Shown piece by piece: positions 10,901 through 22,159 of a stretch of 64,000 nucleotides of DNA. Position numbers and translations under genes: made by a program. Location: positions 11,718,001-11,782,000 of the forward strand of contig CM059622.1 in the NCBI GenBank assembly GCA_030435675.1, given 5' to 3'. Within the stretch, counting starts at the first letter, position 1, and the number at the start of each line of letters is the position of its first letter. Source of the DNA: Steinernema hermaphroditum (lineage: Eukaryota > Nematoda > Chromadorea > Rhabditida > Steinernematidae). The notes below the pieces were generated by a model, which was not told the origin of the DNA, ran no database searches, and saw nothing but the letters and a program-made list of their open reading frames with translations.

Positions 10901-13392
10901 GGACCCAATAACCTCCCTCGTCGTGCCTACATTTTCATGTCCTTCTTGACCATGGTTCTTGTCCTCATCGGCGATCTCAACATCATTAACGACATCGTCT
11001 CCAACCTCTTTTTGGCCACTTACGCCTTGGTGAACTACGCTTGCTTCGACGCCTCGTTCGCTCGATCCCCAGGATGGCGCCCCCAGTTCCCCTACTACAA
11101 CATGTGGCTCTCTCTCTTCGGAGCTGCTCTCTGTGTGGCCATTATGTTTGTTCTATCAGTGTGGAAGTCGCTGCTTTGTCTTGGACTTTTTGCAGCAACG
11201 ATGATGTACATGCAGCGAAGAGGACTCGGTTTGAGTGTCTTCCAGGCTCTGACATTATGTTTTTTTACTTTCAGAAGTCAATTGGGGTGACACATCACAA
11301 GCCCATAATTATAGAAACGCGCTGCTCGGTCTAACGAAGATCACAAACCACCCGGACCACGTCAAGAACTATCGCCCGCAGATTCTGCTAATGACCGGAA
11401 ATCCCGCTAGTCGGCCAGCCCTACTTGACTTTGCGAACAGCATCACCAAAGGAGACAGCTTGCTGATCGCTGCGCACGTTGTCGCGGTAACCATATTTAT
11501 GTCCTTATCGTGACCTTTTTTCTTCTGTACAGTATCCACAATGTGAGCGGATCTTCAGTCTCATCAGGAACCTTGAAGCCCAGATGACCGACTGGATGAA
11601 GGCGATGAGAGTGCGCGGTTTCTATCAACCGTTGGCCAACGAGGACTTGAGACGAGGAATGCAGAACCTTCTTCAAATCTCGGGACTTGGCAAACTGAGA
11701 CCAAATATCTTGTTTGCCGGATGGAAGCAGGATTGGGCCTCCAGAGGAAGGGATGGCATCGAGGACGTCGATAACTATGTGGGCATTCTGAGGCAAGGCG
11801 TTACTGAATTGACCAAGAAGGTACCTTTTTCATTTCAGGGACGCTTTTGAAAACAATCTTGGAGTTTGCATTCTTCGAAATTGCAAAGACGGATTTGATC
11901 TTAGCGAAGCGTTGCTTCGGCATAGAGTAGACGATGTGACTGCGTTAAAGAAGGGAGATAAGACAGAGGTCCAGTCTTCGTCAGTTCCTCAGATATCGGT
12001 GCAGATTCCGTGTCCTAATGCAAATGCAAGGAAGTCCGATGAAACCAGAAAAGGTGGACAATGACGATCCTGTAAACTCTGAGGAATACAAGGACCATTT
12101 CAGCCACTCGCTTCTTCTCGGACAAGCACTTCTTCGGCCACGTCTTCGGGCACAAGTCCGGCGATAAGAAAGAAAAGGAGAGCAAAGATGTGAAGAGATC
12201 GATGCATCTCCTGGAACCCTACCAAAAGTAACGATGACCTCATTCGTGTTTTACTACTTTTCACTTTCAGTGGCGCGGGACCTTCCAACGAAGGTCGCCT
12301 TTCGCTTTCGCTCCAAATGAATCGCTTCCATCGACGGGTGAAGCACTCTCGCATCGACGTGTGGTGGCTCTACGATGACGGCGGCTTGACTCTGCTCATC
12401 CCTCACCTCCTCCGTTTGCCCAAATCCTACCTCGAGGTAAGTGCACCGTCGGTTCCTTTTGCTATCGGCGGCGATCTTTTTCAATTGGGAGCGGCCAGCG
12501 GTCATCTAGGCCATCGGCGCGCGTCTATTTTTCAGACATCAACGTAATAATCTTCATCTGATGCGGGTCATCATGATCGGCGAAGCGACAAAAAACAATC
12601 GGATGAATATGCAGAACGACTAATTATGTTTGCACATTCCAGGGCGCAAAATTGCGCGTCTTCACGCTAGCCAGCTCGCAGGCGTGCACACAGGCCGATG
12701 AGCGCGAGATGGTGGCACTGCTCAAAAAGTTCCGCATCGAGTTTTCGGACGTCAAAGTGATACAGGACATCTCAAGAAGGCCTCATCCCACGACGTAAGA
12801 GTTTTGCGACTAACTAGAGGTTCATCTACCCCAAAGTGGTCTTTTATTTGACATCAATTACGTTAGTGTTAAATGCCTGTGAAATATGTCAGCTTTTAAA
12901 CAGGCTAATCTTTCAAGAATCATGAACATCCGCAGGCGCATTATCCGTTCATATTATGCGTCCTTCATTTAGTAATTAGTTCTCGATTTCGAGCAGATGT
13001 TAACAGATTTTTGTCGCCCCCGATCTCATCTCTATTTTCAGCACCCGAGAATTTGAACGTCTCATTAACAACATGCGCACCACATCCGAGGATCGTCGTA
13101 CAGGCCTAATCTCCGAACTGGATCTAAACGCTCAGTGTCTGCGAACGAATCGGCAACTCCGCACCCGAGAACTCCTCCAACAACACTCGCACGACTCCGA
13201 CTTGATTGTCATGTTGGTTTTTGATCGCATCGCGCCTATGCAAGTTCTTCATTTAGAACGCTACCGGTGCCACGAGCGGAGATCACCTCCAGCGCGCTCT
13301 ACATGGCCTGGCTCGACTTGATGACCAGGGATTTGCCGCCAGTGTTGATGGTACGCGGCAACCAAACTTCAGTCCTTACCTTCTACTTCTAG
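7950..13392 (+). CDS. SLC12 Na-K-2Cl cotransporter-like protein (NKCC type), 16 exons
   Basis: Electroneutral cation-chloride cotransporter of the plasma membrane, predicted to move Na+, K+ and Cl- together. Exons: 7950-8120, 8546-8628, 8676-8829, 8877-9072, 9697-9993, 10147-10314, 10356-10804, 10847-11228, 11275-11486, 11533-11792, 11839-12053, 12104-12227, 12271-12436, 12643-12794, 13042-13212, 13257-13392. All phases agree, giving 1111 residues, close to the usual NKCC length. The N-terminus carries RFHI at residues 3-6, matching the RFx[V/I] docking motif for SPAK/OSR1 kinases. IDHYR and [10 protein letters not shown] follow as in NKCC N-termini. The membrane core includes [24 protein letters not shown] and SPGWRP-PYYNMW. 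The C-terminal domain has [17 protein letters not shown] and ends [13 protein letters not shown]. It lacks the long TM5-6 loop typical of KCCs, so NKCC/NCC type is favoured. Intron 10 is GC-AG. Some TM1 and TM8 positions differ from vertebrate NKCC. Confidence 0.92.
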
Positions 13393-15916
13393 TACATAAA
13401 GTGCAAATTTTTTTTCCTTAAATAAAGGTACCATTTCGGTTTTATACGTTGTCCTTCGCTGCGCCGGGGTTCCGGCATTCCATCGACACGACGATGGTAT
13501 CGATAAATCACCGCTCATTTGAAACAATCGGCGTGCGCCGTGCTTATCTGATCCGATTATCGCCAGATTAGGCTCGAACAGCGAAAGCGAAGCTGGTAGA
13601 ACAACAGAATGCGGAGGAGAAGACGGGAAGCAAGGACGAGCTGGATGGGTTGTGAGGTGATTAATTACCTTGCCGAATGGAGTTAATCTCCCGAATGAGA
13701 TCGAAAAGTGCAATAAAAGAGATTTGAGGCGCAGCTTTGAGAAAAAGTTGTTTATTTAAGATAATGGGCGGAGATATGGAGATAATAATAGAACAGGATT
13801 TTTTCGAGGTCGTTTCGACAAGCACTTGAATAGCTCTTCGGTTCCAAATTGCACGTACGCTGCTTTCGCAGGCAAGTCCGAAAAACAACCGAGGTGAAGT
13901 GGACGGCACATCTGAGATCGCTAACAATGACACTAGAAACGCAGTGTGTTTTTCCCTAATAATGCTATATGCGTATATGTAATTCATCGGTATGGTTTGT
14001 TAATCGATTGGAGGGCGTTCTAGGGTGTGGTTTTACTAGAGATGCAACGCCTATTAGCAATATCCATATCCCGGGAGCCTCCGAAACCCGGAGAGAAGAA
14101 CGCGGCTCATGACGGGAATCGTTATCAATTGAAGTTGTTTAGTGTTTTTTTCAAGTTAAGCACTTAATTATGAGCCATTCAGCTCAAGTTTGTAGATACA
14201 GAAGACTCCCTTTTTTCGTTTAAAGTGTCACACCCCAAACACTTACCTCATTATGCCATAAAAAGCACTCACATTAGAGAACATCTCCGGGTGCGTCACC
14301 AGCACTTACCAGCCCCGTTAAGTCCTCCACCCTCGCCGAGCGCTCCCTCCTTCCCATCGCATCCTCAGCGTCCGGTCCCTCACAATTACCGTCTCCGATC
14401 GGCGACCGTTCGCAATGACGATAATTAACTTTTCTTCGTGTGTGTTGCCACCCAGCGCAGCTCACGTTTGTTGCACAGCAAATTGTCGTCAATTACGCTT
14501 CGGCGCTCCATCTTCGAAGGCAACGTCACCGCATGAGCAATTTTTCACCTCGACGCACAAAAGCGTTCGCCGAGTCTTCGTCGCCTAATCAGCGGGTAAT
14601 ACAATACAGTGCGTTACAAAAACGCGCCACACGTCCATCATAGTCGGATTAACCCTAATTCGCGCGGCAAATGTTATTATAACGCCGTCGCCCCTGGCGG
14701 ACCTCCACGTCCTCAGACGGAATGCGGACACTCGTAAAAGCCTTCGTCGGCTGCATAGTGTGTTTAATTTGGTAATGAAAACGGGCGATGATCGAAACCT
14801 GTCAAAACAAGGTGTGTTCGTACAGAGACGTTTTCCTCGTTGCCTTTATGTTTGTGGACAATAATTCCTTTTAGAGGACCGTACGGCGACGGAATGTCGT
14901 TAAAATTTACGATTCAACAACAAAACGTCTGAAAAACGTGCGGAAACAATGGAGGTGCAGATTAATTGCCTCCTTTATGGGTGCTGACCACAAAACAGAC
15001 ATGCCTGGGATGACATTTATGTGGATTAATCGATGTGCTTTCCGTCGTTTGTGGTGTGCTACTGTATGTGCTAGAGGAGGATAACACCGCTCAAAGATCG
15101 AATCCTGTTTCTGGAAGATGGGAAGAAGCAACGAAAGTAGATTCGGCTAGTAGATTGAACCTAACTCGAATGAATGTGCTCCCTCAAACAGATACTCTTC
15201 GTTTATTATTCATGGATGCAGTTGTCATCTTGACACACAAGTTGGAAACACATAGCTTGCGCAAAACAAACTGATGACTAAAGGTCCTGTACACTAGCAC
15301 TCAATGAAATTTGATTCCCGAGCTCTGCACCTAGTCATCTTTTGAGTCAGATGGTCCGAATTTGAGTCATCTCCTCCACTAAACGGACTCTGTTTTTATG
15401 ACCTTTTTCACCGTAACCCTAATTTCTTGCGTTCCATCGTTTTTGCGAAGCGTTCCCTGTCGGCGGTTCCTTGAAACACCGCGCAACATTCCATCCTCTT
15501 ACCCTCAATTCTCGTCCGTTAAAAACCCTTTCATCCCCTAGATCCGATATGCCAGATTAATTCAATCCGCAACGCGTGAAGTTTGTTTATCTCTTCCTTC
15601 CCATTTGCATCGCCCTCAAGGCGGCGCTCGACAGTTTCAGACGCGCTCGCCGCGCGCCTCCGATTTGTCTTATCCCATTGTTTCGGGTTATCGTCGCCGA
15701 TGGGGGCGGCGCCGCCTCGGACACCTTGCATAAAAGCGCCGTTTCGTCCACCCTGGAATCCATCCACTCCCCCGCTGCTGTAAAGCGCGGCGCTCTCCTG
15801 TTTGATATCCACTTTTCGAATCGTTTTTCCATCGCGTCTATTGAGTGACCGGACGTCGGCTGACCGACGACCTCAATTATCCATCTCAATTCGTTGTTAA
15901 TGTTTCAGAAATCGCC
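13393..15916. other. intergenic; collagen upstream region
   Basis: No supported gene in 2.5 kb. A TATA-like word (CATAAAAG) lies near 15728-15736, and a TTTCAG acceptor ends at 15908, nine bases before the collagen ATG. Between about 15580 and 15830 the sequence is GC-rich and open in several frames, but none of the peptides resembles a known protein. Confidence 0.45.
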
Positions 15917-17172
15917 ATGAAGGGGGTCGACGATGGAGGCGACACTTGCATGCTGATGGAGAAGGAGGCGAGCTTGAGGCATTTTCGTAGGGCCGCCTTC
16001 GTGGCGGTGGCCCTCTCTACCGTAACCATGCTCGCCTGTATTGTGATCATGCCTCTCGCCTATCAGCATCTTCAAAGAGTGCAGAGCTCCATGTTGAACG
16101 ACGTAGAGTTCTGCAAGGTGAGATTGAGTCTTGTAGTACCAGTGCTACTGCTAGCTTTCTCAGAGCCGAAACCGCGATCTGTGGTCGGAAGTGGTCACCG
16201 TTCAGATTGGCAAGGGTCAACACGCCCGCGCCGAGAGATTCCGTCGTGAGGCCGCCCAAGCCAAGAACGGTCGTTGGCTGTTCGGTCACTTCATCGAAAC
16301 TCACGACAGCCGAGAGTATGTCAAGTGAACCATAAAAAATGACGTCAAAGTTCCCACCTTTTAGAGACGCTTTCGCCGCGCAAAACAAGTTCACTCGAGA
16401 GATCCGTCGGCAACAGCCCTACAAAGAGACCGAGCCCCCAGCAGCCGCTCAATATGGAGGAGTTACTCCAGCCGAGGCAGCTGTCCAGCACACTACAGCC
16501 ACGGACACCGCCGGGCCTTCTCGTGGCGGAGGAGGAGCAAATGACTGTAAGCTCGAAAAAGCTCACATAGAGGCTAAGATTGTTTTAGGCTGTCCTTGCC
16601 AAGTGGGTCCCGCTGGACCTCCTGGCGAGCCGGGACCTGCTGGACAGCCCGGGAAGGATGGTCAGCCTGGCAATGATGGCGCTCCCGGTCAGGATGCTCC
16701 TCCGAATGAGCCGGCTGCTCCCTGTGTGCGCGAATGCCCGCCGGGACCTCCTGGTTCTCCTGGAAGCCCTGGAGACAAAGGACCTAAGGGATACCCTGGC
16801 GAGCAAGGAGAGCCCGGAACACCTGGCAAGCCTGGAGACAAAGGACCTCAAGGAAAAGCTGGTCCCTCTGGACCTCCTGGACTTCCCGGCAGACCCGGAG
16901 ACAAGGGCGAACCAGGCAAACACGTCCCCGGAACTGCGCCTCCTGGTCCCCCCGGCAGACCCGGCGAGATGGGACCTCCTGGATCCCCCGGAGGTCCTGG
17001 AGAGAAAGGAAAGCCCGGAGTTCGTGGACCACAGGGACCCCAAGGAGATCAAGGAAACCCGGGTCCCTACGGCAAGCCCGGACAGCCTGGTCCCCCTGGA
17101 CCGGACGGAGCTCGAGGAGCCACTGGAAGCTGCGATCATTGCCCGACCCCCCGCACTCCTCCAGGATATTAG
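15917..17172 (+). CDS. cuticle collagen (col family)
   Basis: Secreted structural collagen of the nematode cuticle. Exons 15917-16117, 16164-16315, 16365-16546 and 16589-17172 give 372 residues. The N-terminal nematode collagen domain includes a hydrophobic segment at about residues 22-46 and the motif NDVEFCK. REIRRQ at about residues 125-130 may be the furin-type cleavage site (homology block A region). A cysteine cluster (CCPC, with its first codon split by intron 3) precedes Gly-X-Y blocks. A second cysteine pair (CVREC) interrupts the first two blocks, and the protein ends [13 protein letters not shown], as in many C. elegans COL proteins. Cysteine clusters flanking the triple helix probably crosslink chains. 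The start follows an acceptor at 15908. A polyadenylation signal lies at 17324-17329. Expression is expected in hypodermis around moults. Confidence 0.93.
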
Positions 17173-17329
17173 GTTTAGCTGGCCTTTTAACTTTGTCGTT
17201 GTCGTTTTAAAGTTCGTGGGGCTTGCAAAATCGTGTACTCCGTTGGTGATGTAGCGACGAGTTAGCATGGAGTGTAGCTCGTATCGAGGAATGCAAATTT
17301 ATTGTGTGTACATTTACTGATTCAATAAA

Positions 17330-17880
17330 TTTTAATTTTCACATCACTGTATGGACTAAAAAATCATATGATATTTCTACGAAAATGACATTGCAGACTG
17401 TCTAGATGCCTTTTTGGGCTACCCTTTACATTGCACAAGTGGAGACGGTCTGCCAACGGGTTTGTCTGAGTCTGCCCTCAACACGCCTCACCTCTCCTTG
17501 GGAATCACCGATGAGAAACGAATAAAATCATGAAAACAGCCGGTGAGAAATGATATTGCCCCTTTTTAAGTTTTAAAATGATTCGTTCCGCCTGCTCGTC
17601 GTGGTTTGGCTCCCGCAGGAATATCCCTGACCACAGACACAACCGTACCCTTTCGAAACCCCCGTCTGCATTTCGAAATTTTGAATCGGCGCCCCGGTCG
17701 CTGCTTTCAGCTTGCTGTCTCTTCGATTGATTGATTTCAAATCAAATCAAAGCAAATCAATTTATCCGCAAATTTAAGCACAATTTGGCCAAAAGCTCTT
17801 CTAAAGTGAAGGGGACAATAGGTATTTAGCAGCGGCAGAAGCAGAAAAGAGATTTCGATTCGACTCGACAGTTTCATCTC
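17330..17880. other. intergenic
   Basis: No gene seen. A short run of CAAAT-type repeats near 17735-17760 resembles the tail of the SINE-like copy at 47690 and could be a decayed 3' end of that family. Confidence 0.4.
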
Positions 17881-18335
17881 GCAAGAACTATAGTTGAGTT
17901 AAAAAATCTTGTGCCCTTTTCGGCGTTTGGTCCTGACACGCCATTTTTGCACGTTCGCGGCGTGTGGTCGCGCCGTTCATAAGGCGAAATCGTGAATTTG
18001 GTGAATCGTCTGTAGTCTTCGCCGTTTTTCTCCACGGTTTCGTGCGTTTGTTGGAAAAGCGCAAGCGTAGCCCTCTTCCTTAGTCAATTGCGCGTCGAAC
18101 GATTCACCGAAATTGGAGTTTTCCTCTCGGAGGAGTAGCATTTTTTCGAAACGGGTACCAAGAATTTCCATCTTTTTGGCCTATTTTTGTGGATTTTCAC
18201 GTTGTAATCGCATCCTATCCTGTCCTGTCCGTGCCCTACTCGTCTCGCGTGGGCGTATATTCAAACTATATTAATGTGGAAAACTAAGAATATGCCGATA
18301 TAAGATATAATATAAATATAAAAATACACCGATCG

Positions 18336-18488
18336 ATGACTGCGGAAGTTTTCGAAGAGTGGCTGGAGAAGGTCATCCCCAAACTTCTTGCGAGAAGCGA
18401 AAAAATTTGCTTGATTCTCGACAATGCTCCGTACCACGGAAGAGTTCTTAAGAGTCCGCCCAGCACGACTATTTTGAACACACAGTAA
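18336..18488 (+). pseudogene. DDE transposase fragment
   Basis: A 50-codon frame contains ICLILDNAPYHG, the second-aspartate motif of IS630/Tc1/mariner-like DDE transposases, preceded by FEEWLEKVIPKLL. The first catalytic Asp region and the rest of the protein are missing, and the frame ends in a stop at 18486-18488. It lies between the left outer and inner inverted repeats and is the clearest sign that the structure is a cut-and-paste DNA transposon. It is non-functional on its own. Confidence 0.75.
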
Positions 18489-18908
18489 AAGTGGAGCGCG
18501 AGTATAGTCGCATTAAAAAATTGGTGGCATTTTTTCGATTTGGTCCCACAACGCCTGTTTTTGCGCGCGCAACGCCAACATGGCGTGTGGTCTTCCATTT
18601 TACAATGGGAAATCGTGGAATTTGCAGATCGTCTGCAAGTTTGGGCACTTTTGACAGGGATATCACGCGAATCTCAAAATTCTACAAGCAAATCAATATT
18701 CCCTGGTTAATTTCGAGTCGATTAAGCCCAAAATTGTCGAAATTGAACGTGTGCACGAGAAGTGATGTTCTTTTTTATCTCCGGATGCCGCGATAGCAGA
18801 GTTCAGTCCCTGTTTTTGAGGTTGTTCCTCTCTTTAACTCCATGTCCGCGGGCTCTCTGGCCAAGAACTGAAAATATATAAAGGCTGATCACAGGATTAA
18901 CCAGAGTT

Positions 18909-19397
18909 ATGCCTGGAGTAAAGGCCTGGAGAGCCAAAAGGCGGGAGGCAGGACGGCTTGTCCAGGAAAAAAAGAAGGATAATGAGCTTGTAGCTGTGAA
19001 GAAAGAGTTGGCGGATTCAAGGAAGTTAGTATGCCGCCTTGAAAAGAGCCTGGTCTCGGCTCAGGCGGAAATATGCGACTTACGGCGGGAATTGGCCGCC
19101 AGTGAAGCTCGATGTGATCAGTACATATCGATAGCAGAAGAACTCCACGAGAAGTCGAAAAAGGTCGCTGATGGCATAAAGAAGTCTATGGAGTCTCCGG
19201 TATGGACTACCGTATCCCTGAGTCTGATAGTGATTCTGATCTTTCTGATGAATGATTTGTACTTATCTTGTTCTATGTCGTTGATAAACCTTGGTGGCAT
19301 TCAGTTCTTGGCCAGAGAGCCCGCGGACATGGAGTTAAAGAGAGGAACAACCTCAAAAACAGGGACTGAACTCTGCTATCGCGGCATCCGGAGATAA
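18909..19397 (+). CDS. coiled-coil frame inside the transposon
   Basis: A 162-codon frame starting MPGVKAWRAKRREAGRL, then a heptad-rich charged segment to about residue 95 that should form a coiled coil. I recognise no function. Around 19190 an overlapping frame reads SGMDYRIPESDSDSDLSDE and stops at 19255. That acidic tail is homologous to one at 19686-19757, so the original protein probably ended there and the present frame results from a one-base slip. The hydrophobic residues after position 97 in the present frame would then be an artefact. The last 95 bases of the frame run into the right inner repeat. Confidence 0.4.
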   Translation: MPGVKAWRAKRREAGRLVQEKKKDNELVAVKKELADSRKLVCRLEKSLVSAQAEICDLRRELAASEARCDQYISIAEELHEKSKKVADGIKKSMESPVWTTVSLSLIVILIFLMNDLYLSCSMSLINLGGIQFLAREPADMELKRGTTSKTGTELCYRGIRR

Positions 19398-19685
19398 AAA
19401 AGAACATTACTTCTCGTGCACACGTTCAATTTCGACAATTTTGGGCTTAATCGACTCGAAATTAACCAGGGAATATTGATTTGCTTGTAGAATTTTGAGA
19501 TTCGCGTGATATCCCTGTCAAAAGTGCCCAAACTTGCAGACGATCTGCAAATTCCACGATTTCCCATTGTAAAATGGAAGACCACACGCCATGTTGGCGT
19601 TGCGCGCGCAAAAAAAGGCGTTGTGGGACCAAATCGAAAAAATGCCACCAATTTTTTAATGCGACTATATCTTGACCTGCACTGC

Positions 19686-19757
19686 TCCTCGTTTGCTGGA
19701 GTGGATTACCGTATCCTTGATTTCGACGCCAGCTCTGACTCGTTCGATGAAGAGTAG
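19686..19757 (+). pseudogene. acidic transposase-type C-terminal tail
   Basis: Short frame ending AGVDYRILDFDASSDSFDEE then a stop. It aligns with the overlapping frame at 19199-19255 (MDYRI followed by Asp/Ser-rich residues). Acidic serine-rich tails are common at the C-terminus of nematode DDE transposases, so this is read as leftover transposase coding sequence (inference). Confidence 0.45.
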
Positions 19758-20215
19758 TGTATTCACTGCTTGTTAACTTGCTATGTTGTTATTTTTTACT
19801 GTTGATCTTGTTGTAATGAAAGTCGTTGGCGTAAATAGAACACGCGAGACGAGTAGGGCACGGACAGGACAGGATAGGATGCGATTACAACGTGAAAATC
19901 CGCAAAAATAGGCCAAAAATATGGAAATTCTTGGTGGCCGGTTTGAAAAAATGCTACTCCTCAGCGAGGAAAACTCCAATTTCGGTGAATCGGCGCTCGT
20001 TCGACGCGCAATTGACTAAGGAAGAGGGCTATGCTTGCGCTTTTCCAAGAAACGCACGAAACCGTGGAGAAAAACGGCGAAGACTACAGACGATTCACCA
20101 AATTCACGATTTCGTCTTATGAACGACGCGACCACACTCCGCGAACGTGCAAAAATGGCGTGTCAGGACCAAACGCCGAAAAGGGCACAAGATTTTTGAA
20201 CTCGACTATACTTGC

Positions 20216-20865
20216 TCGGTTCTTATATTTCTGGATTTCTCGATACCTTTGGTGCGCAATTCGTGAAATTCCGCTGCGTTTTTTGCTCGTTTCCCTATTT
20301 CATTGTTGTTTTGAAGTCGTGATCCATAAATCGCCTGACGGCAAGATGGTAATAGAAAAAACGTTATCCATTTTTTGAACTTCCCCTTCGCGAGTAGGCC
20401 TTAATTTGTTACTTCGTAAATTGACAGTTGGTTTATTTTGACCCGTGAATCGTATATTTCGTTTGTTATTCATTCGCGAGCTCTTACGTCAATTTAAGAG
20501 CAAAAGTAAATACCGAATTTCAGAACATAAGCAGTCATCAGCTTCGTAGCACGTCTTCTCGCTGCGCTCCGCCCACTCCGACGCCTACGGCTGGACGGGT
20601 TAAGTTTCCAACGATGCTGACGGTAAGTTGTCCTTTTTCATTCCTAGTTTACATTCATCGTGCCTTGGCTTAAAGCCGCACCGCTACTGTGGTTGGTAGC
20701 GTTGTCTGTGCCCTGTGCAGAGCAAAAGAGATGGTGAAACTCCGCTAATGATATGTTCGCTGATGTGCTGTATGATTTCAAAGCTAACTCGTAACTTAAA
20801 TTTGTTCTGTTTGTACAGGGAGTTTGTCCGACGCATCCGGCAGACGGTAAATCTCAGGAGCACAG
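20216..20865. other. upstream region of the first CPRC gene
   Basis: A stretch open in one frame from 20525 (after a TTTCAG) to a GTAAGT donor near 20632, then another short segment after TTGTACAG at 20819, may be non-coding or coding 5' exons of the gene that starts at 20866. Their frames do not join cleanly, so they are not included in the CDS. Confidence 0.35.
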
Positions 20866-21606
20866 ATGATGCAAGCGGCTAGCAGCAGCGTGGCTAAGAA
20901 GCTCACCAATGTACTTTGCGCGCATATGCGTGGTGGCTTTAGCACAAAAGTATCGATGAGGCTGAAATGTTGAGTATGTTGCTAATCTGTCCAATTTTGT
21001 TCAGGATCGCCACGGCGAAGAGATACTCCGCTGTCCCAGATGTGCTAATCGACTGGCGATGTGTCTTACCGACTTCGTGGACACCGATGGCGCCACTTTT
21101 CGCCACATATGGTGGACGTGTCGTGTACTGAGAGATGACGTAAGTGTTCTCATTTGTTTGGCACTAGCTAACGATTTTCGGTTGGTAGCAATAACGGAAA
21201 ACAGCAAAAAACGGACAGCAATCTTCTATACGCACTTGCAAACATCAACTACGTTGTCCCGTCACAACCTCTGGAATCTGAACCCGAGCAGCACGCTCAT
21301 CAAGATGCATTTAACGAGCCGGACTACATGCAGTGGGGATTGGCAACTAATCCAAACACCGATCTCCACTATGATGACTACAACTTCCTGAATCGGACAC
21401 CTATGGACCAAACTGGAATGGACAACGCGAATTTCCAAGGAATGGAAGATCCGCTACAAGTCCACGACAGCAACGATGGAATGTGGCACGATCTTGGATT
21501 CGGAATGAGTGGAATGGATTCACAGGCTCCGGCCGATGAAAACACTGGACTTTATATTGAATTTGGACTCCCGCTTGATGGAAGTTTGCAGGGTCTCAAT
21601 TGGTAG
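20866..21606 (+). CDS. CPRC-module protein A, function unknown
   Basis: Unrecognised protein of about 206 residues. Exons 20866-20949, 21005-21139 and 21205-21606. Exon 2 encodes a compact module with CPRC at its start, then MCLTDFVDTDG, HIWWTC and LRDD. The cysteine pattern suggests a zinc-binding fold, but gene A lacks the cysteine that follows LRDD in gene B. Exon 3 encodes a Met/Asp/Asn/Gly-rich acidic segment ending LQGLNW, which could be an activation-type low-complexity region. The acceptor at 21204 (GAAAACAG) is weak but is the only one nearby that keeps the frame open. Start at 20866 or 20869, just after a CTCAG acceptor ending at 20857. Only exon 2 is shared with the neighbour. Confidence 0.6.
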
Positions 21607-22159
21607 GATATGTAAATATATTTTAGTTGTTTTCATTCTTTCTCGTTGATCACACATTGTTATATTTGTTGTTTGTGAATGCCTCATGATGATGAATTGG
21701 ATCCTGTAAATGGAAGTGGTGTTTTATGCGCATGTCAGGTTCGTCTACACTGATATCGACTTGCATCTTTTGTGCTTTGTTCTTGTTGTCCCCCGAGCGA
21801 TGGACTTTTAGCAGAAAGACCGTATATCTGAAATATCTCTGCTTGTTCCTGTCTACACTCTAGACAGTCTGTTGGTCTCAAAGTGCTCTCCGGCAGCAAG
21901 AAGTTAGTCGGGCTCCTTGTGCTGCTTGCAGGCGGCCGTTCGTTCGCCGCTCCCTGCGGAGATGGCACTTGAAGGTAGTTGAACGTTGCAAATAGCATCT
22001 TCTTGTGGCATTTGAGGCACAGATCGGTGACACACAGCAGTTGACTACGAGCACATGTGTGTTGTTTATCGTTTTTGAATGTTTGAGTTTTGAATATTTG
22101 AGGCTGTACTAATGTGCAAGTCGTTATGTTTTCAGATTTTTAGATTTTTTTTGGAAACG
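21607..22159. other. spacer between CPRC-module genes
   Basis: No gene supported. A minus-strand frame at 21735-21998 has no recognisable content. A TTTTCAG near 22130-22136 and a TTTTTAG just after it are likely trans-splice acceptors for the next gene. Confidence 0.45.

Larger units (their letters stand above)
17881..20215. mobile_element. nested inverted-repeat DNA transposon
   Basis: Two pairs of inverted repeats are nested. The outer arms, about 17881-18255 and 19836-20215, match as reverse complements over some 370 bp with scattered differences. The inner arms, about 18490-18870 and 19302-19680, match over about 375 bp. The edges of both pairs have related starts (tATAGTcgnnTTnAAAAAtt), so inner and outer repeats may derive from one terminal repeat type. 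Between the left arms is a transposase fragment, between the right arms a short acidic C-terminal tail, and in the centre a coiled-coil frame. No intact transposase is present. The structure suggests one element inserted into a relative, or a foldback rearrangement. Confidence 0.85.

Noticed and set aside
16585..17268. Long open frame on the minus strand opposite the collagen
   Set aside because: It is a by-product of the Gly-X-Y codon bias of the collagen; its Ser/Arg/Gly-rich peptide has no independent support.
20525..20857. Two possible upstream coding exons of CPRC gene A
   Set aside because: An open frame spans them, but it reaches a stop after the second segment and does not join exon 2 in phase.
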